Shown here: positions 17,824 through 27,355 of the stretch, piece after piece
Position numbering within the stretch: the first letter of the stretch is position 1
How the letters are laid out: each line of letters opens with the position of its first letter
Source of the DNA: Flavobacterium cutihirudinis
GTDB taxonomy: Bacteria > Bacteroidota > Bacteroidia > Flavobacteriales > Flavobacteriaceae
NCBI RefSeq assembly: GCF_003385895.1
Contig: NZ_QRDQ01000008.1
Coordinates: forward strand, 310,001-374,000
DNA length: 64,000 nt
Direction of reading: 5' to 3'
The notes under the pieces: generated by a model
The model's input: the letters and a program-made list of their open reading frames with translations, nothing else
Database searches by the model: none
What the model was told of the DNA's origin: nothing
Made by a program: the position numbers and the translations under genes

Positions 17824-18975
17824 TTAGAATACAAAATCTCGCAATAATTCTAAAATCTGACTAATTTCTTCCTGTGTATTAAAGCTGTGAATACAAAAAC
17901 GCAAACGTTCCTGACCTTCCGGAACGGTTGGAGAAAGAATTGGTTTTACATCAAAACCTTTATCCTGCAATTGCTGAGCAATACGTTTTACATTTTCGTT
18001 TCCGGGAATAATGGCCGATTGGATTGCCGATTTACTACGAACGAACATTGGTTTTAAACCCAAAAGATTTTTCTGCTGATTAAAGAAAATAATATTGCTT
18101 CGAAGCTGTTCAATTGTTTCTTTCTCAATTTCCAAATGCTGATAGGCAGTCAAAATAGTGGCAACAGAATGTGGAGACAAACCTGTTGTATAAATAAAAC
18201 TTCTGGCAAAGTTTACTAAATATTCTTTAAGTTCATTTGTTCCGAGAACCACCGCACCGTGGCAGCCTAATCCTTTTCCGAAAGTCATTATGCGGGCAAA
18301 AATTCTACTGTGCAGTTGCAATTGCTGTATAAGTCCTTCTCCTTTTTCACCAAAAATGCCAAGAGTATGTGCTTCGTCAACAACTAAATAACAATTATAC
18401 TTTTCGGTTAACTGCACTAACTCTTCCAAATTCGGACTGTCGCCATCCATTGAAAAAACGGTTTCTGTAACGATATAAATGTTTGGATTTAGGGAATTCG
18501 AAGATTGGAATTTAAGAATTAATCGTTCTAAATCTTCAAAATCATTATGATTGAACTTATACGATTTAGCATTCGACATTACAATTCCGTCCCGAATTGA
18601 GGCATGACTTAATTCATCATACAAAATAACATCATTTCGCTGCGGTACAGCGCTAAAAAAACCAACATTAGCATCGTAGCCCGAATTAAAAATTAAAGCC
18701 GATTCTGCCTCTTGAAATTCAGCTATAACTGTTTCTGCAATTTGATATAACGAATGATTACCCGAAATCAATCGCGAACCGGTTGCGCCATTCTGAAAAA
18801 TCTCATTTTCTATTAGATAATGATGACACTGCTTAAAAATGGTTTCCGATTTTGAAAACCCAATATAGTCATTTGAAGAAAAATCAACAAGATTATTAAA
18901 ACTTGGTAATTTTCTTAACGAGTTATTTTGCTTTCGATTTTCAAGCTTTTGAATAAGATTTTCAGGTAATTTCAT
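17824..18975 (-). CDS. bioF: 8-amino-7-oxononanoate synthase (KAPA synthase)
   Basis: 383 residues, PLP alpha-oxoamine synthase. It condenses pimeloyl-thioester with L-alanine. Seen: DFSSNDYIGF (31-40), GATGSRLISGNH (63-74), the aspartate and histidine of VVDEAHTLG (D200, H202) and the PLP lysine in TFGKGLGCHGA (K234). This is the first gene of the leftward biotin cluster. A strong promoter sits so close to the ATG that the mRNA is probably leaderless. It could in principle be a related oxoamine synthase (Kbl, Spt), but neighbouring bioD and bioA settle it. Confidence 0.93.
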   Translation of the reverse strand: MKLPENLIQKLENRKQNNSLRKLPSFNNLVDFSSNDYIGFSKSETIFKQCHHYLIENEIFQNGATGSRLISGNHSLYQIAETVIAEFQEAESALIFNSGYDANVGFFSAVPQRNDVILYDELSHASIRDGIVMSNAKSYKFNHNDFEDLERLILKFQSSNSLNPNIYIVTETVFSMDGDSPNLEELVQLTEKYNCYLVVDEAHTLGIFGEKGEGLIQQLQLHSRIFARIMTFGKGLGCHGAVVLGTNELKEYLVNFARSFIYTTGLSPHSVATILTAYQHLEIEKETIEQLRSNIIFFNQQKNLLGLKPMFVRSKSAIQSAIIPGNENVKRIAQQLQDKGFDVKPILSPTVPEGQERLRFCIHSFNTQEEISQILELLRDFVF

Positions 18976-18980
18976 GAAAG

Positions 18981-19013
18981 CAAAGTTATGAAATTGAAAT
19001 TTGATAGAAACAA
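18981..19013 (-). promoter_or_regulatory. bioF promoter, TTG-N22-TAACTTTG
   Basis: Reverse strand: -33 TTG at 19013-19011 and -7 TAACTTTG at 18988-18981, spacing 22 nt. Only five bases separate the -7 word from the ATG, which implies a leader of about 0-3 nt. The -33 end overlaps the terminator of the upstream gene. Confidence 0.7.
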
Positions 19014-19041
19014 ACAGCGGGATTTGATGTTCCCGCTGTTT
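19012..19041 (-). terminator. Terminator of the NAD(P)-binding protein gene
   Basis: Perfect 11-base stem (AAACAGCGGGA / TCCCGCTGTTT, 8-nt loop) immediately downstream of the stop at 19053 on the reverse strand, with T-rich sequence after it. Confidence 0.75.
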
Positions 19042-19052
19042 CCTAATTTATT

Positions 19053-19691
19053 TTAAACAGCACTTATAAAAGGCGATTGCCTGCGGTAATTTGATTCGAT
19101 CATTTCCTGAACCATAAATTTCGCGATGTCAAATGCACTGATTTTATCTCCCAAACAATCTTCAAGATTTACTTCGATTTGAGAACTATCATCAATAAAT
19201 TCGATAAACGGAACACGAACTTGTGTCCAGCAAACATCACTCAGAATCAAAAGATCATACGCTTTCTGACGATCTTCCTGAATTATTGGAAAATTAGCCT
19301 TCATCCAATCTGTTGCCATGATAGTTTTTGGACTTTTTTTATCAAATGGTGTATCAATATTGAGCCCTGCCAATAAAACAAATCGCTCAATTTCTAATTC
19401 ATTCATAACCTTCAGCAAGTTTTTCACAGATTGGCTTGCAACCATAGTTTCGCCGGGTCTTTGACCGATAGTACTTACGACTGCTTGACAATCATTTAAT
19501 AATAAGCGAATCGTTTCTTCATCGACAGCATCTCCTTTGATGATTTCTAAACATGAATTTTGAATGGTTAGATTTTCAGGATTTCTAACTAATGCTTTTA
19601 TATTAAATCCTTTTTCTAGTAACTGGTTTATAAGGTATTTTCCAGTTCTCCCTGCACCGCCAAGAACAGCGACTTTTGATATATTTTTCAT
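19053..19691 (-). CDS. NAD(P)-binding Rossmann-fold protein (NmrA-like atypical SDR)
   Basis: 212 residues. The N-terminal nucleotide-binding motif GGAGRTGKYLINQLLEKG (about 11-28) is followed by KALVRNPENL, the typical second strand with an Arg that favours NADP. No YxxxK catalytic pair is evident, as in NmrA-like proteins, which often act as redox sensors or quinone/flavin reductases. Substrate unknown. The gene has a ~120-nt leader carrying a perfect 13-bp palindrome close to the ATG, so it is probably regulated. Single gene with its own terminator. Confidence 0.75.
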   Translation of the reverse strand: MKNISKVAVLGGAGRTGKYLINQLLEKGFNIKALVRNPENLTIQNSCLEIIKGDAVDEETIRLLLNDCQAVVSTIGQRPGETMVASQSVKNLLKVMNELEIERFVLLAGLNIDTPFDKKSPKTIMATDWMKANFPIIQEDRQKAYDLLILSDVCWTQVRVPFIEFIDDSSQIEVNLEDCLGDKISAFDIAKFMVQEMIESNYRRQSPFISAV

Positions 19692-19723
19692 ATATATTCT
19701 TTATAAAATTTGACATAGAAAAC

Positions 19724-19752
19724 TTTTGCTTTATCAGTTTGATAAAGCAAAA
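19724..19752. promoter_or_regulatory. Perfect 13-bp palindrome upstream of the NAD(P)-binding protein gene
   Basis: TTTTGCTTTATCA (19724-19736), a 3-nt spacer, then the exact complement (19740-19752). It ends 33 nt upstream of the start codon and downstream of the -7 word at 19815. It could be an operator for a dimeric repressor or a leader hairpin. Confidence 0.5.
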
Positions 19753-19814
19753 ACGTAAAAGCTTACTGAGCTTTCACAACAGAATCAATATTTTATAAAG
19801 AGATTTTAATAATT

Positions 19815-19822
19815 CAAAGATA
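19815..19822 (-). promoter_or_regulatory. -7 promoter element (TATCTTTG) for the NAD(P)-binding protein gene
   Basis: Exact TAnnTTTG match on the reverse strand, about 124 nt upstream of the start at 19691. No TTG at -33 spacing. Confidence 0.45.
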
Positions 19823-19870
19823 GTAACTTTAATAAAGATATTAACCTTAGCTAATGACATTTAAATATTA

Positions 19871-20380
19871 TTAGCTTTCTTTTTCAACCCATTTAAAGTT
19901 ACCTTTTTCGGTTGCATCGAGTAAATTAACTTGAAGTCCGTTAGCTATTTTAATCGCCAAGTTAAAAGCAGATTGAGAATTAAGATGAATCGAAACAGAT
20001 TTTTTCTTTGTTTCTGAAAGCCAAATTTGCACTTCAAAATCCCTGTCAGAGTGGTTTTTGTATACAGAAACATATTCTACATTTTTAAATACAGTGTCCT
20101 TACACAAAGGGATATTAAATAAAATGAAATTGAAACGAACTTCTTTAGTAAAGGAATTTGTATACACTCTTTTTGTAAAAGTCAATGCCGCAGCGCAAAC
20201 AAACATAAACAAGACAGCTAAAGTAAATTTTAACCCATTAATAATCCTGCCAGTATAAAAAAGATCAAACATTTTAAGTGACATTGAAATGGTAAAAAAA
20301 TAAAGTGGTGCAGCTAAAAGAAAATGCCAAAATGGCCTTTCTGATCTATAAATTAATTTGTCTAAGTGGGCGTTTTGCAT
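19871..20380 (-). CDS. Small membrane protein of unknown function
   Basis: 169 residues, not recognised. Two hydrophobic segments (about 18-38 and 46-66) form a hairpin near the N-terminus, followed by a soluble beta-rich domain (RVYTNSFTKEVRF onward), a layout resembling bacterial PH-like or DUF-type membrane proteins. The longest frame begins at a TTG (20425) upstream of the atp terminator, so I use the ATG at 20380 (MQNAHLDKLIYRSERPFW). It lies 65 nt after atpC but behind a strong terminator, so it is probably a separate unit. Confidence 0.6.
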   Translation of the reverse strand: MQNAHLDKLIYRSERPFWHFLLAAPLYFFTISMSLKMFDLFYTGRIINGLKFTLAVLFMFVCAAALTFTKRVYTNSFTKEVRFNFILFNIPLCKDTVFKNVEYVSVYKNHSDRDFEVQIWLSETKKKSVSIHLNSQSAFNLAIKIANGLQVNLLDATEKGNFKWVEKES

Positions 20381-20386
20381 ATCTAA

Positions 20387-20422
20387 AAATAAAAAAAACC
20401 ATTCACAAAAGTGAATGGTTTT
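20387..20422 (-). terminator. atpD-atpC operon terminator
   Basis: Stem AAAACCATTCAC / GTGAATGGTTTT (20395-20406, 20411-20422; 4-nt loop) followed on the reverse strand by a T-run (20394-20387). It lies 24 nt past the atpC stop. Confidence 0.9.
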
Positions 20423-20445
20423 CAAAACTTATTCTGAAATTGTTA

Positions 20446-20727
20446 TTAGTCAACTAAAACAATTATCTTATTGTCTTTCATTTCGATAGTACCTGACGTA
20501 ATTTCTAATGTATAGGTTTGGTCATTTACTTTCGTGAATTTATCCGCAACTTCTTTAGAAAAACTGAAACTTGGCGCTGCAATTTTAATAGTTCCTTTTT
20601 CTAGAATAGAAACAATAGGAGCGTGATGATTCAATATTTGAAAGCTTCCATCAACTCCAGGCAATGTAACCGATGTTACTTCTCCTGAAAATAATTTTGC
20701 TTCTGGTGATACTATTTCTAAAATCAT
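20446..20727 (-). CDS. atpC: F1 ATP synthase epsilon subunit, short form
   Basis: 93 residues: only the N-terminal beta-sandwich of epsilon (LEIVSPEAKLFSGEV, then LPGVDGSFQILNHHAPIVS, the family signature). The C-terminal helical hairpin found in the usual ~135-residue subunit is absent; the stop follows directly after KIIVLVD. Epsilon joins the gamma stalk to the c-ring. The helical hairpin mediates auto-inhibition in other bacteria, so this enzyme would lack that control. It follows atpD by 71 nt, a gap that contains a repeat. Short epsilons are known from Bacteroidota and Chlorobi. Confidence 0.92.
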   Translation of the reverse strand: MILEIVSPEAKLFSGEVTSVTLPGVDGSFQILNHHAPIVSILEKGTIKIAAPSFSFSKEVADKFTKVNDQTYTLEITSGTIEMKDNKIIVLVD

Positions 20728-20736
20728 ATTTTTTTT

Positions 20737-20795
20737 AGTTTACAGTCTCAGTTAACAGTCTCAGTACTGAATACTGTGACAGAATACTGAAAACT
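20737..20795. repeat. TTTACAGTC-type repeat between atpD and atpC
   Basis: Imperfect tandem AGTTTACAGTCTC / AGTTAACAGTCTC words followed by ACTGAATACTGTGACAGAAT; the ends (AGTTTACAGT / ACTGAAAACT) are near-complementary. A similar element lies at 53721-53803. Confidence 0.65.
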
Positions 20796-20798
20796 AGA

Positions 20799-22313
<1,515 letters not shown>

Positions 22314-22371
22314 TTATGTATTTATTAAATAGCTATTTAGGTTTATCGAAAATACCTCTTTTTTCAGAGCG

Positions 22372-22401
22372 CAAAGATAATTTTTTAAAATATAAAATCA
22401 A
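22372..22401 (-). promoter_or_regulatory. atpD promoter, TTG-N19-TATCTTTG
   Basis: Reverse strand: TTG at 22401-22399 and TATCTTTG at 22379-22372, spacing 19 nt, leader about 58 nt. Confidence 0.7.
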
Positions 22402-22486
22402 TTTTTTTTTCATAAAAAATACCATCATTTTGTTTGATTCTTAAAAGTTGGGCTTCAAATAACTAAAACAGTAAATTTTAAGACAA

Positions 22487-22525
22487 TAAAAAAAGCCACT
22501 ACATTTTAAAAATGAGTGACTTTTT
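22487..22525 (-). terminator. Terminator of the SGNH lipoprotein gene
   Basis: On the reverse strand AGTCACT pairs with AGTGGCT (one G-U) across a loop of about 14 nt, followed by a T-run. It lies 20-60 nt past the stop at 22547. Confidence 0.7.
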
Positions 22526-22546
22526 ACTAAAAAAAAATTGGCTTTA

Positions 22547-24025
22547 TTATAATGCTTTAGGAAACATAACCGGATAATTACTTATGTCTACTCCATTTAA
22601 GTTCGATCCGTACTTAGCATTGATAGCCTCAATGAATTTATTAGCGATCAGAGCGTATCCTCTTGGCGATGGATGAACTCCGTCTAAAGAAAAAGTACCA
22701 CCTGTTACAAATGTAGATTTCATTGTAAAGCCATTAGCTGTAATTCCTGCACCAGCAATTTGCTTCATTAGCGTTTCTGTATCTAGAATAGCTAAGTTTT
22801 TCGCAGTAGCTACTGCCACAATAGTTTCGTTGTATGACTTAGTTGCCTTTGCCACTTCTGCAATTTCATCTTTTGTCAAAACCCATTTATCTGCTAAAGG
22901 CACCGAAACTCCATTTACTTTTGTTGGATCTTCACCCACAGGTGTTCCTATAAAACTCATAGCAGTCAAAACCACTAAATCATCTTTTGTAGCTTGTCTG
23001 TATGAAGGAAGTTTATAAGCAGAAAGGTTCGTTAAATAACTATCTTCAATAACTACAGGATTATTTCCTGCTACAAAGTTTATTGTTCTTTTTGCAGCTT
23101 CATCAGCACTTATTGCACCTAAAGCCTTCAATTGCTGCAAACCTCCATTATAAGTTGCATATCCCGCATTTAACTGAGCAGCTTTCTCTGCCGTCAATCC
23201 TACAGGGTTATACGGAACAGTTGTAAAATAAGGCAGCGATGTGATATTTGGCAAGTTTGCTATTACACCTTTTGCTCCTTTAGCTGTCAATCCGTCTATT
23301 ATATTAGTATAAACCATTTTAAAAACTGTTGGATCTGTAATATCACTTCCCGAATAAGTCGACGGATCCATATTACCAGTTTGATCTTTACCTGTACCTC
23401 CTGATGTAGCATATCCTAAAACATCATTCCCTCCAATCCATAAAGAGAAGAAAGTAGGCGATTGCGCAATTGCATCTGCTAAAACTGTTGTAGTCGGAGA
23501 ACTTGCAAATCTTGCAAAATACGGATTTGCTTTTCCAAGCGCCACTCCTGCTACGTTACCGTATCCCGGAGCAACCAAATGATAACTTCTGGCTCCAGGA
23601 ACGCCTAAATTATTAAAAGTACCCGAAAGATGTGTAGTAACTTCTGTTGTAGGCACTCCATCTACAGGAACAGGAACTTTCCCATTAAAATACAAACGTG
23701 GCCCGCTGATAACATTTCCACCTAACAATAATCCTCCTATATTATCGTTAGCTAACGGAGTTTTGAAATCTGCCTTAGTTATTAAAGCAAATTGCTGAGC
23801 AATAACATTAGTATATGCCCCTTGTTGCCCTTTAATAAACAAAGCATTGTCACTAAAACCAGCCGCAAAGGAATCTCCCAAAGCAACATAATTAGCAAAA
23901 TCAGCTGAACCAGAAGTTAGAGGTAAACCATCTGCTGAATCAATTACTTCTGGGGTATTATCATCGCTATTACAGGCTGCAAAGGTCAATGAAACCAATA
24001 AGAGCCATTTGAAACTTTTTATCAT
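22547..24025 (-). CDS. GDSL/SGNH-family hydrolase lipoprotein
   Basis: 492 residues. Lipobox cysteine C18 (LTFAAC), so probably an outer-membrane lipoprotein. SGNH blocks: I, YVALGDSFAAG (Ser51); II, GVPGARSYHL; III, LWIGGNDVLGY; V, LDGVHPSPRGY with the catalytic Asp and His. The reaction would be hydrolysis of an ester of unknown kind (lipid, acylated sugar or similar). It is larger than a minimal SGNH enzyme (~200 aa), with long insertions between blocks III and V. It follows a TonB-dependent receptor by 84 nt on the same strand and ends at a terminator, so the two are likely co-transcribed and act on the same nutrient. Confidence 0.88.
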   Translation of the reverse strand: MIKSFKWLLLVSLTFAACNSDDNTPEVIDSADGLPLTSGSADFANYVALGDSFAAGFSDNALFIKGQQGAYTNVIAQQFALITKADFKTPLANDNIGGLLLGGNVISGPRLYFNGKVPVPVDGVPTTEVTTHLSGTFNNLGVPGARSYHLVAPGYGNVAGVALGKANPYFARFASSPTTTVLADAIAQSPTFFSLWIGGNDVLGYATSGGTGKDQTGNMDPSTYSGSDITDPTVFKMVYTNIIDGLTAKGAKGVIANLPNITSLPYFTTVPYNPVGLTAEKAAQLNAGYATYNGGLQQLKALGAISADEAAKRTINFVAGNNPVVIEDSYLTNLSAYKLPSYRQATKDDLVVLTAMSFIGTPVGEDPTKVNGVSVPLADKWVLTKDEIAEVAKATKSYNETIVAVATAKNLAILDTETLMKQIAGAGITANGFTMKSTFVTGGTFSLDGVHPSPRGYALIANKFIEAINAKYGSNLNGVDISNYPVMFPKAL

Positions 24026-24109
24026 AATTTATATATTTTAAAATTATTCCTTTCTAAATTCTCTTTTAAGAAAAGCGAATAACATATTTATTTTATTTGA
24101 AATCTCTAA

Positions 24110-26950
24110 TTATGGATTAATTGTCCATGAAACAAAATATTGCTGTCCGATTAATCCAGCTCCGATAACTTGATAGTATTCTTTACCACCAATATTAGCA
24201 GCTCCAAATTTTACAACTGATTTTAATTTTGGAATTCCGTAGTTTATCTGAGCATCAATTACAGTAGCCGACTTAATTACACCATCAGCAAAACCTGCTT
24301 GCCATAAATATTCACTATTCCATCTTCCACTAACACTGAAACCAAAATCTTTGAACAACTTATCGTTTCCAACAGACATTTTTATTCTATGTTTTGGCGT
24401 GTTAAATCCAGCCTCGAAACTTGGATCTTTTGCCTGATCAAAATCAAACTGAGCATAATTATAATTTAGACCTACCTCAAAATCAGAAATTACTTTTTTA
24501 GAAAGCCCAACACCAAAACCAAGCGAATGTATTTCCACATCTGAGTTTGTATATAATTGATACACTCTATATTCGCTATTTTGCAAAGCACGGATAGATT
24601 GCGCTCCCGGATCTGTAATAGGGGCACTAGGATTTGGCAAAGCAGGATTATCCTGAGCCGTTCCATAATAAGTAGAAATTACATTCAAATTACCAATAAA
24701 GTTATTGTATATGTTATAATAACCATTAAGATCTATTGACATACCTTCAAAAACAGAACGATATCCTAATTCAAAAGCTTTTACCTCTTCAGGTTTTACA
24801 TAATTTGCTGTTGATTTCTTTAATAAAGCTGCCGCCGCTACAGGATCTGTTCCAGCCATAGCTGAAAACGCAGCAACTGAACTTGCTAAATAAGAGTTTC
24901 CGTAAGCATCAACACCCGTCATATCTTTCGTAGTTCTTCCACCACTGTAAGCTTGTCCTTCTGCACTAAGATTAAAAGTTTCACTAAATCTTGTTAAGTT
25001 ATCAGGAGCAGATCCGATAAGTACAGCATTTCCGATATTGAATCCTATGTACTGATCTTGTGTAGATGGATTTCTAAAACCTGTTTGAAAAGATCCTCTG
25101 AAATTATGATTTCTCTTCTCCCCTCCAGAATACACCAAAGACAATCTCGGTGAAAAGTTTCCATCAAAGTTTTTAGATTTATCATAACGAATAGAACCTG
25201 TAAACTTCAATCTGTCATCCATGAATTTTTTCATCAATTGCGTGTATGCACCGTATTCATTATAATTAATAGGACCATTAGCATCTGTATAAATTCTACC
25301 ATGAGAATTAAGCTCATACAATCTGAAAGATCCACCAACCTGAATTTCAGCAAATTTTATTTCGTCTTTGAAATTATAATTAGCATCTGAATGATAAATT
25401 CTTGAATTATCAACCAATTTTGAACCAGTAAGAACACTTTCATCTGCAATTACCTGATTAAAAGCATTATTAAATTGTGTAGTTCCTGGCATAAAACGAC
25501 CAGTATCAGCAGTAGATCTTGCCACCGCATGTGCCTGTTGCGGAGTCATACCTCCTAAAGTTCCTGTGATGAAAGCTCCAGCATACTGACCGAACCAAGT
25601 GTTATCATCCTTCCACTTTCTGTTTACATTAATCCCTGTAAAGATCATATCATAAGAATCCCCACCATCTTCAGAAGTAGTATATCCTCTTACGAAAAAA
25701 TTCTTTCCTTTAAATTCAATCTTATGCTGTTGCATAAAAAAGTTATTCAAATAATATCTATTTGCTCCTTGATAGACAGCATTTCCGAAACCAAATTTAC
25801 TTTGCCAAATAATTTCCAACTTTTCATCACCAAAAGGTCTAACATGAAAAGACAAGTCGATTTTTGTATTTCCAGCTTTATTATTTGTTAAATCAGTTTC
25901 ATTATAACCAGTCCTGCTCACATTTGAGTTTGGCAAAAGATTAGAAGCTCCCGCAGGAATCAAACCCATTGCTTCCAACTTTTGACCTACACCTCTAATA
26001 TTAGTAGACGCTTCATCACCATAAACGTTTATACCATCGTAATTTGGATCTGTTCTGTCAATTCCAGCTCTGGTTTTATCGTCATAGTTTGTTGCATACC
26101 AATCTGTAGCCTGCATATAAGTGAAGTTAGCTTTAGCTGCGAAATATTTATTAAAAGAATGAGCCAATCTAATTCCGAAATCATAATATCCATTTGTTCC
26201 AGCTGCCTCTTGCGAAGTAACTCCGTATTTAAAATAAGTAGAAATTCCCTGACTTGTAAATGGACTTTTACTATTCATGAATAAAATTCCATTGAAAGCA
26301 TTCGCACCATACAAAGCAGATGATGCTCCTGGAAGTAACTCAACGCTCTGAACATCAATTTCAGAAACACCAATCATATTCCCTAAAACAAAATTCAATA
26401 ATGGAGACGAGTTATCCATTCCATCAACCAATTGCATAAAACGAGTATTTGCAACAGTAGCAAACCCTCTAGTATTAATTGATTTAAAAGACATACTACT
26501 TGTATTCATTTGCACCTCTTTCAGATTTTCCAATCCGTCATAAAAAGATGGAGAAGCCGTTCTTTTAATTTCCTGAAGCCCCATTCTTTCAATTGTCACA
26601 GGCGATTCCAAAACTCTTTCCGGCGTTCTAGAAGCAGAAACAACAATTTCATCAAGTTTATTCTCTTCTCCAATCAACACTACATCTACCTTTTGATTAG
26701 CAGAAGTAATACTGACTGTCTTACTCTCAAATCCTACAGCAGAAATTTTAATAGAAAAAGGCGGTTTAGCGGTAGTATTTAATTTGAATGTACCATCGAA
26801 ATCAGTTGAAGCTCCGCTAGTACTTCCAACAACATTGATATTGGCACCAGGAATAGATTGTTTGTTACTATCAGTAACAGAACCTGTAATTGTATTCTGC
26901 GCAAAAGATATTCCGCTGAAAAACAACATAATAAGCAAGTAGACTCTCAT
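24110..26950 (-). CDS. TonB-dependent outer-membrane receptor with CarboxypepD_reg-like domain
   Basis: 946 residues. Signal peptide MRVYLLIMLFFSGISFAQ. A CarboxypepD_reg-like domain spans about 20-95 (TITGSVTDSNKQSIPGANI...DFDGTFKL). The plug follows (LDEIVVSASRTPERVLESPVT, about 97-117, to about 225, with VELLPGASSALYGANAFNG). A 22-strand barrel fills the rest, ending in the aromatic QQYFVSWTINP. It imports a substrate across the outer membrane using TonB energy. Many barrel features resemble CirA/BtuB-type receptors rather than SusC, and no SusD gene is adjacent; the partner is the SGNH lipoprotein downstream. Substrate unknown. Confidence 0.9.
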   Translation of the reverse strand: MRVYLLIMLFFSGISFAQNTITGSVTDSNKQSIPGANINVVGSTSGASTDFDGTFKLNTTAKPPFSIKISAVGFESKTVSITSANQKVDVVLIGEENKLDEIVVSASRTPERVLESPVTIERMGLQEIKRTASPSFYDGLENLKEVQMNTSSMSFKSINTRGFATVANTRFMQLVDGMDNSSPLLNFVLGNMIGVSEIDVQSVELLPGASSALYGANAFNGILFMNSKSPFTSQGISTYFKYGVTSQEAAGTNGYYDFGIRLAHSFNKYFAAKANFTYMQATDWYATNYDDKTRAGIDRTDPNYDGINVYGDEASTNIRGVGQKLEAMGLIPAGASNLLPNSNVSRTGYNETDLTNNKAGNTKIDLSFHVRPFGDEKLEIIWQSKFGFGNAVYQGANRYYLNNFFMQQHKIEFKGKNFFVRGYTTSEDGGDSYDMIFTGINVNRKWKDDNTWFGQYAGAFITGTLGGMTPQQAHAVARSTADTGRFMPGTTQFNNAFNQVIADESVLTGSKLVDNSRIYHSDANYNFKDEIKFAEIQVGGSFRLYELNSHGRIYTDANGPINYNEYGAYTQLMKKFMDDRLKFTGSIRYDKSKNFDGNFSPRLSLVYSGGEKRNHNFRGSFQTGFRNPSTQDQYIGFNIGNAVLIGSAPDNLTRFSETFNLSAEGQAYSGGRTTKDMTGVDAYGNSYLASSVAAFSAMAGTDPVAAAALLKKSTANYVKPEEVKAFELGYRSVFEGMSIDLNGYYNIYNNFIGNLNVISTYYGTAQDNPALPNPSAPITDPGAQSIRALQNSEYRVYQLYTNSDVEIHSLGFGVGLSKKVISDFEVGLNYNYAQFDFDQAKDPSFEAGFNTPKHRIKMSVGNDKLFKDFGFSVSGRWNSEYLWQAGFADGVIKSATVIDAQINYGIPKLKSVVKFGAANIGGKEYYQVIGAGLIGQQYFVSWTINP

Positions 26951-27228
26951 TAGGGTTAGATTTTGGTTAGTTTTTGATTTTGATAAATTACTAGTTGATC
27001 AAGCCAAAATACAAATATTTTTGACATTGATAAAAAAACGTTAAAAAAAATTAATATTTATTATAAAATTTACATCAATATTAACTATTATGCAATTGAT
27101 TTTATTAAAGTAAAATCAATATTTAAATACATTATTAGCAACAATACTATGCATACATATAAAATTTGACGCTCTTTTTGAGGATTTAATAAAAATACAC
27201 CTGCCATAAAAAAAATTTGACAATAAAA

Positions 27229-27254
27229 AAAAGTGAGATGTAAATCTCACTTTT
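27229..27254. terminator. Second hairpin in the glmS-TonB receptor gap
   Basis: Perfect 11-base stem AAAAGTGAGAT / ATCTCACTTTT with a 4-nt loop and A/T runs on both sides; bidirectional. About 75 nt beyond the glmS terminator. Confidence 0.75.
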
Positions 27255-27304
27255 TTAACATTATCGATTCTTCGATAACTTAAAAATCCTTTGTATTAAA
27301 GCAC

Positions 27305-27329
27305 AAAAAAAGCGAGACCTAATCTCGCT
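27305..27329 (-). terminator. glmS terminator
   Basis: Stem AGCGAGA / TCTCGCT with a short loop, followed on the reverse strand by a T-run (27310-27305). It lies 27 nt past the glmS stop. Confidence 0.85.
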
Positions 27330-27355
27330 TTCTAAAATTATTTATGTCAAAAAAA

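Larger units (their letters stand above)
26951..27355. other. 405-bp AT-rich gap between glmS and the TonB receptor gene
   Basis: Holds two hairpins with T-runs near glmS (27229-27254 and 27305-27329) and then about 270 bp of very AT-rich DNA that should contain the receptor's promoter. I found no exact TAnnTTTG at a convincing position and no reading frame of interest. Confidence 0.6.

Noticed and set aside
20381..20425. Upstream extension of the small membrane protein to TTG 20425
   Set aside because: It would translate through the atp operon terminator hairpin.
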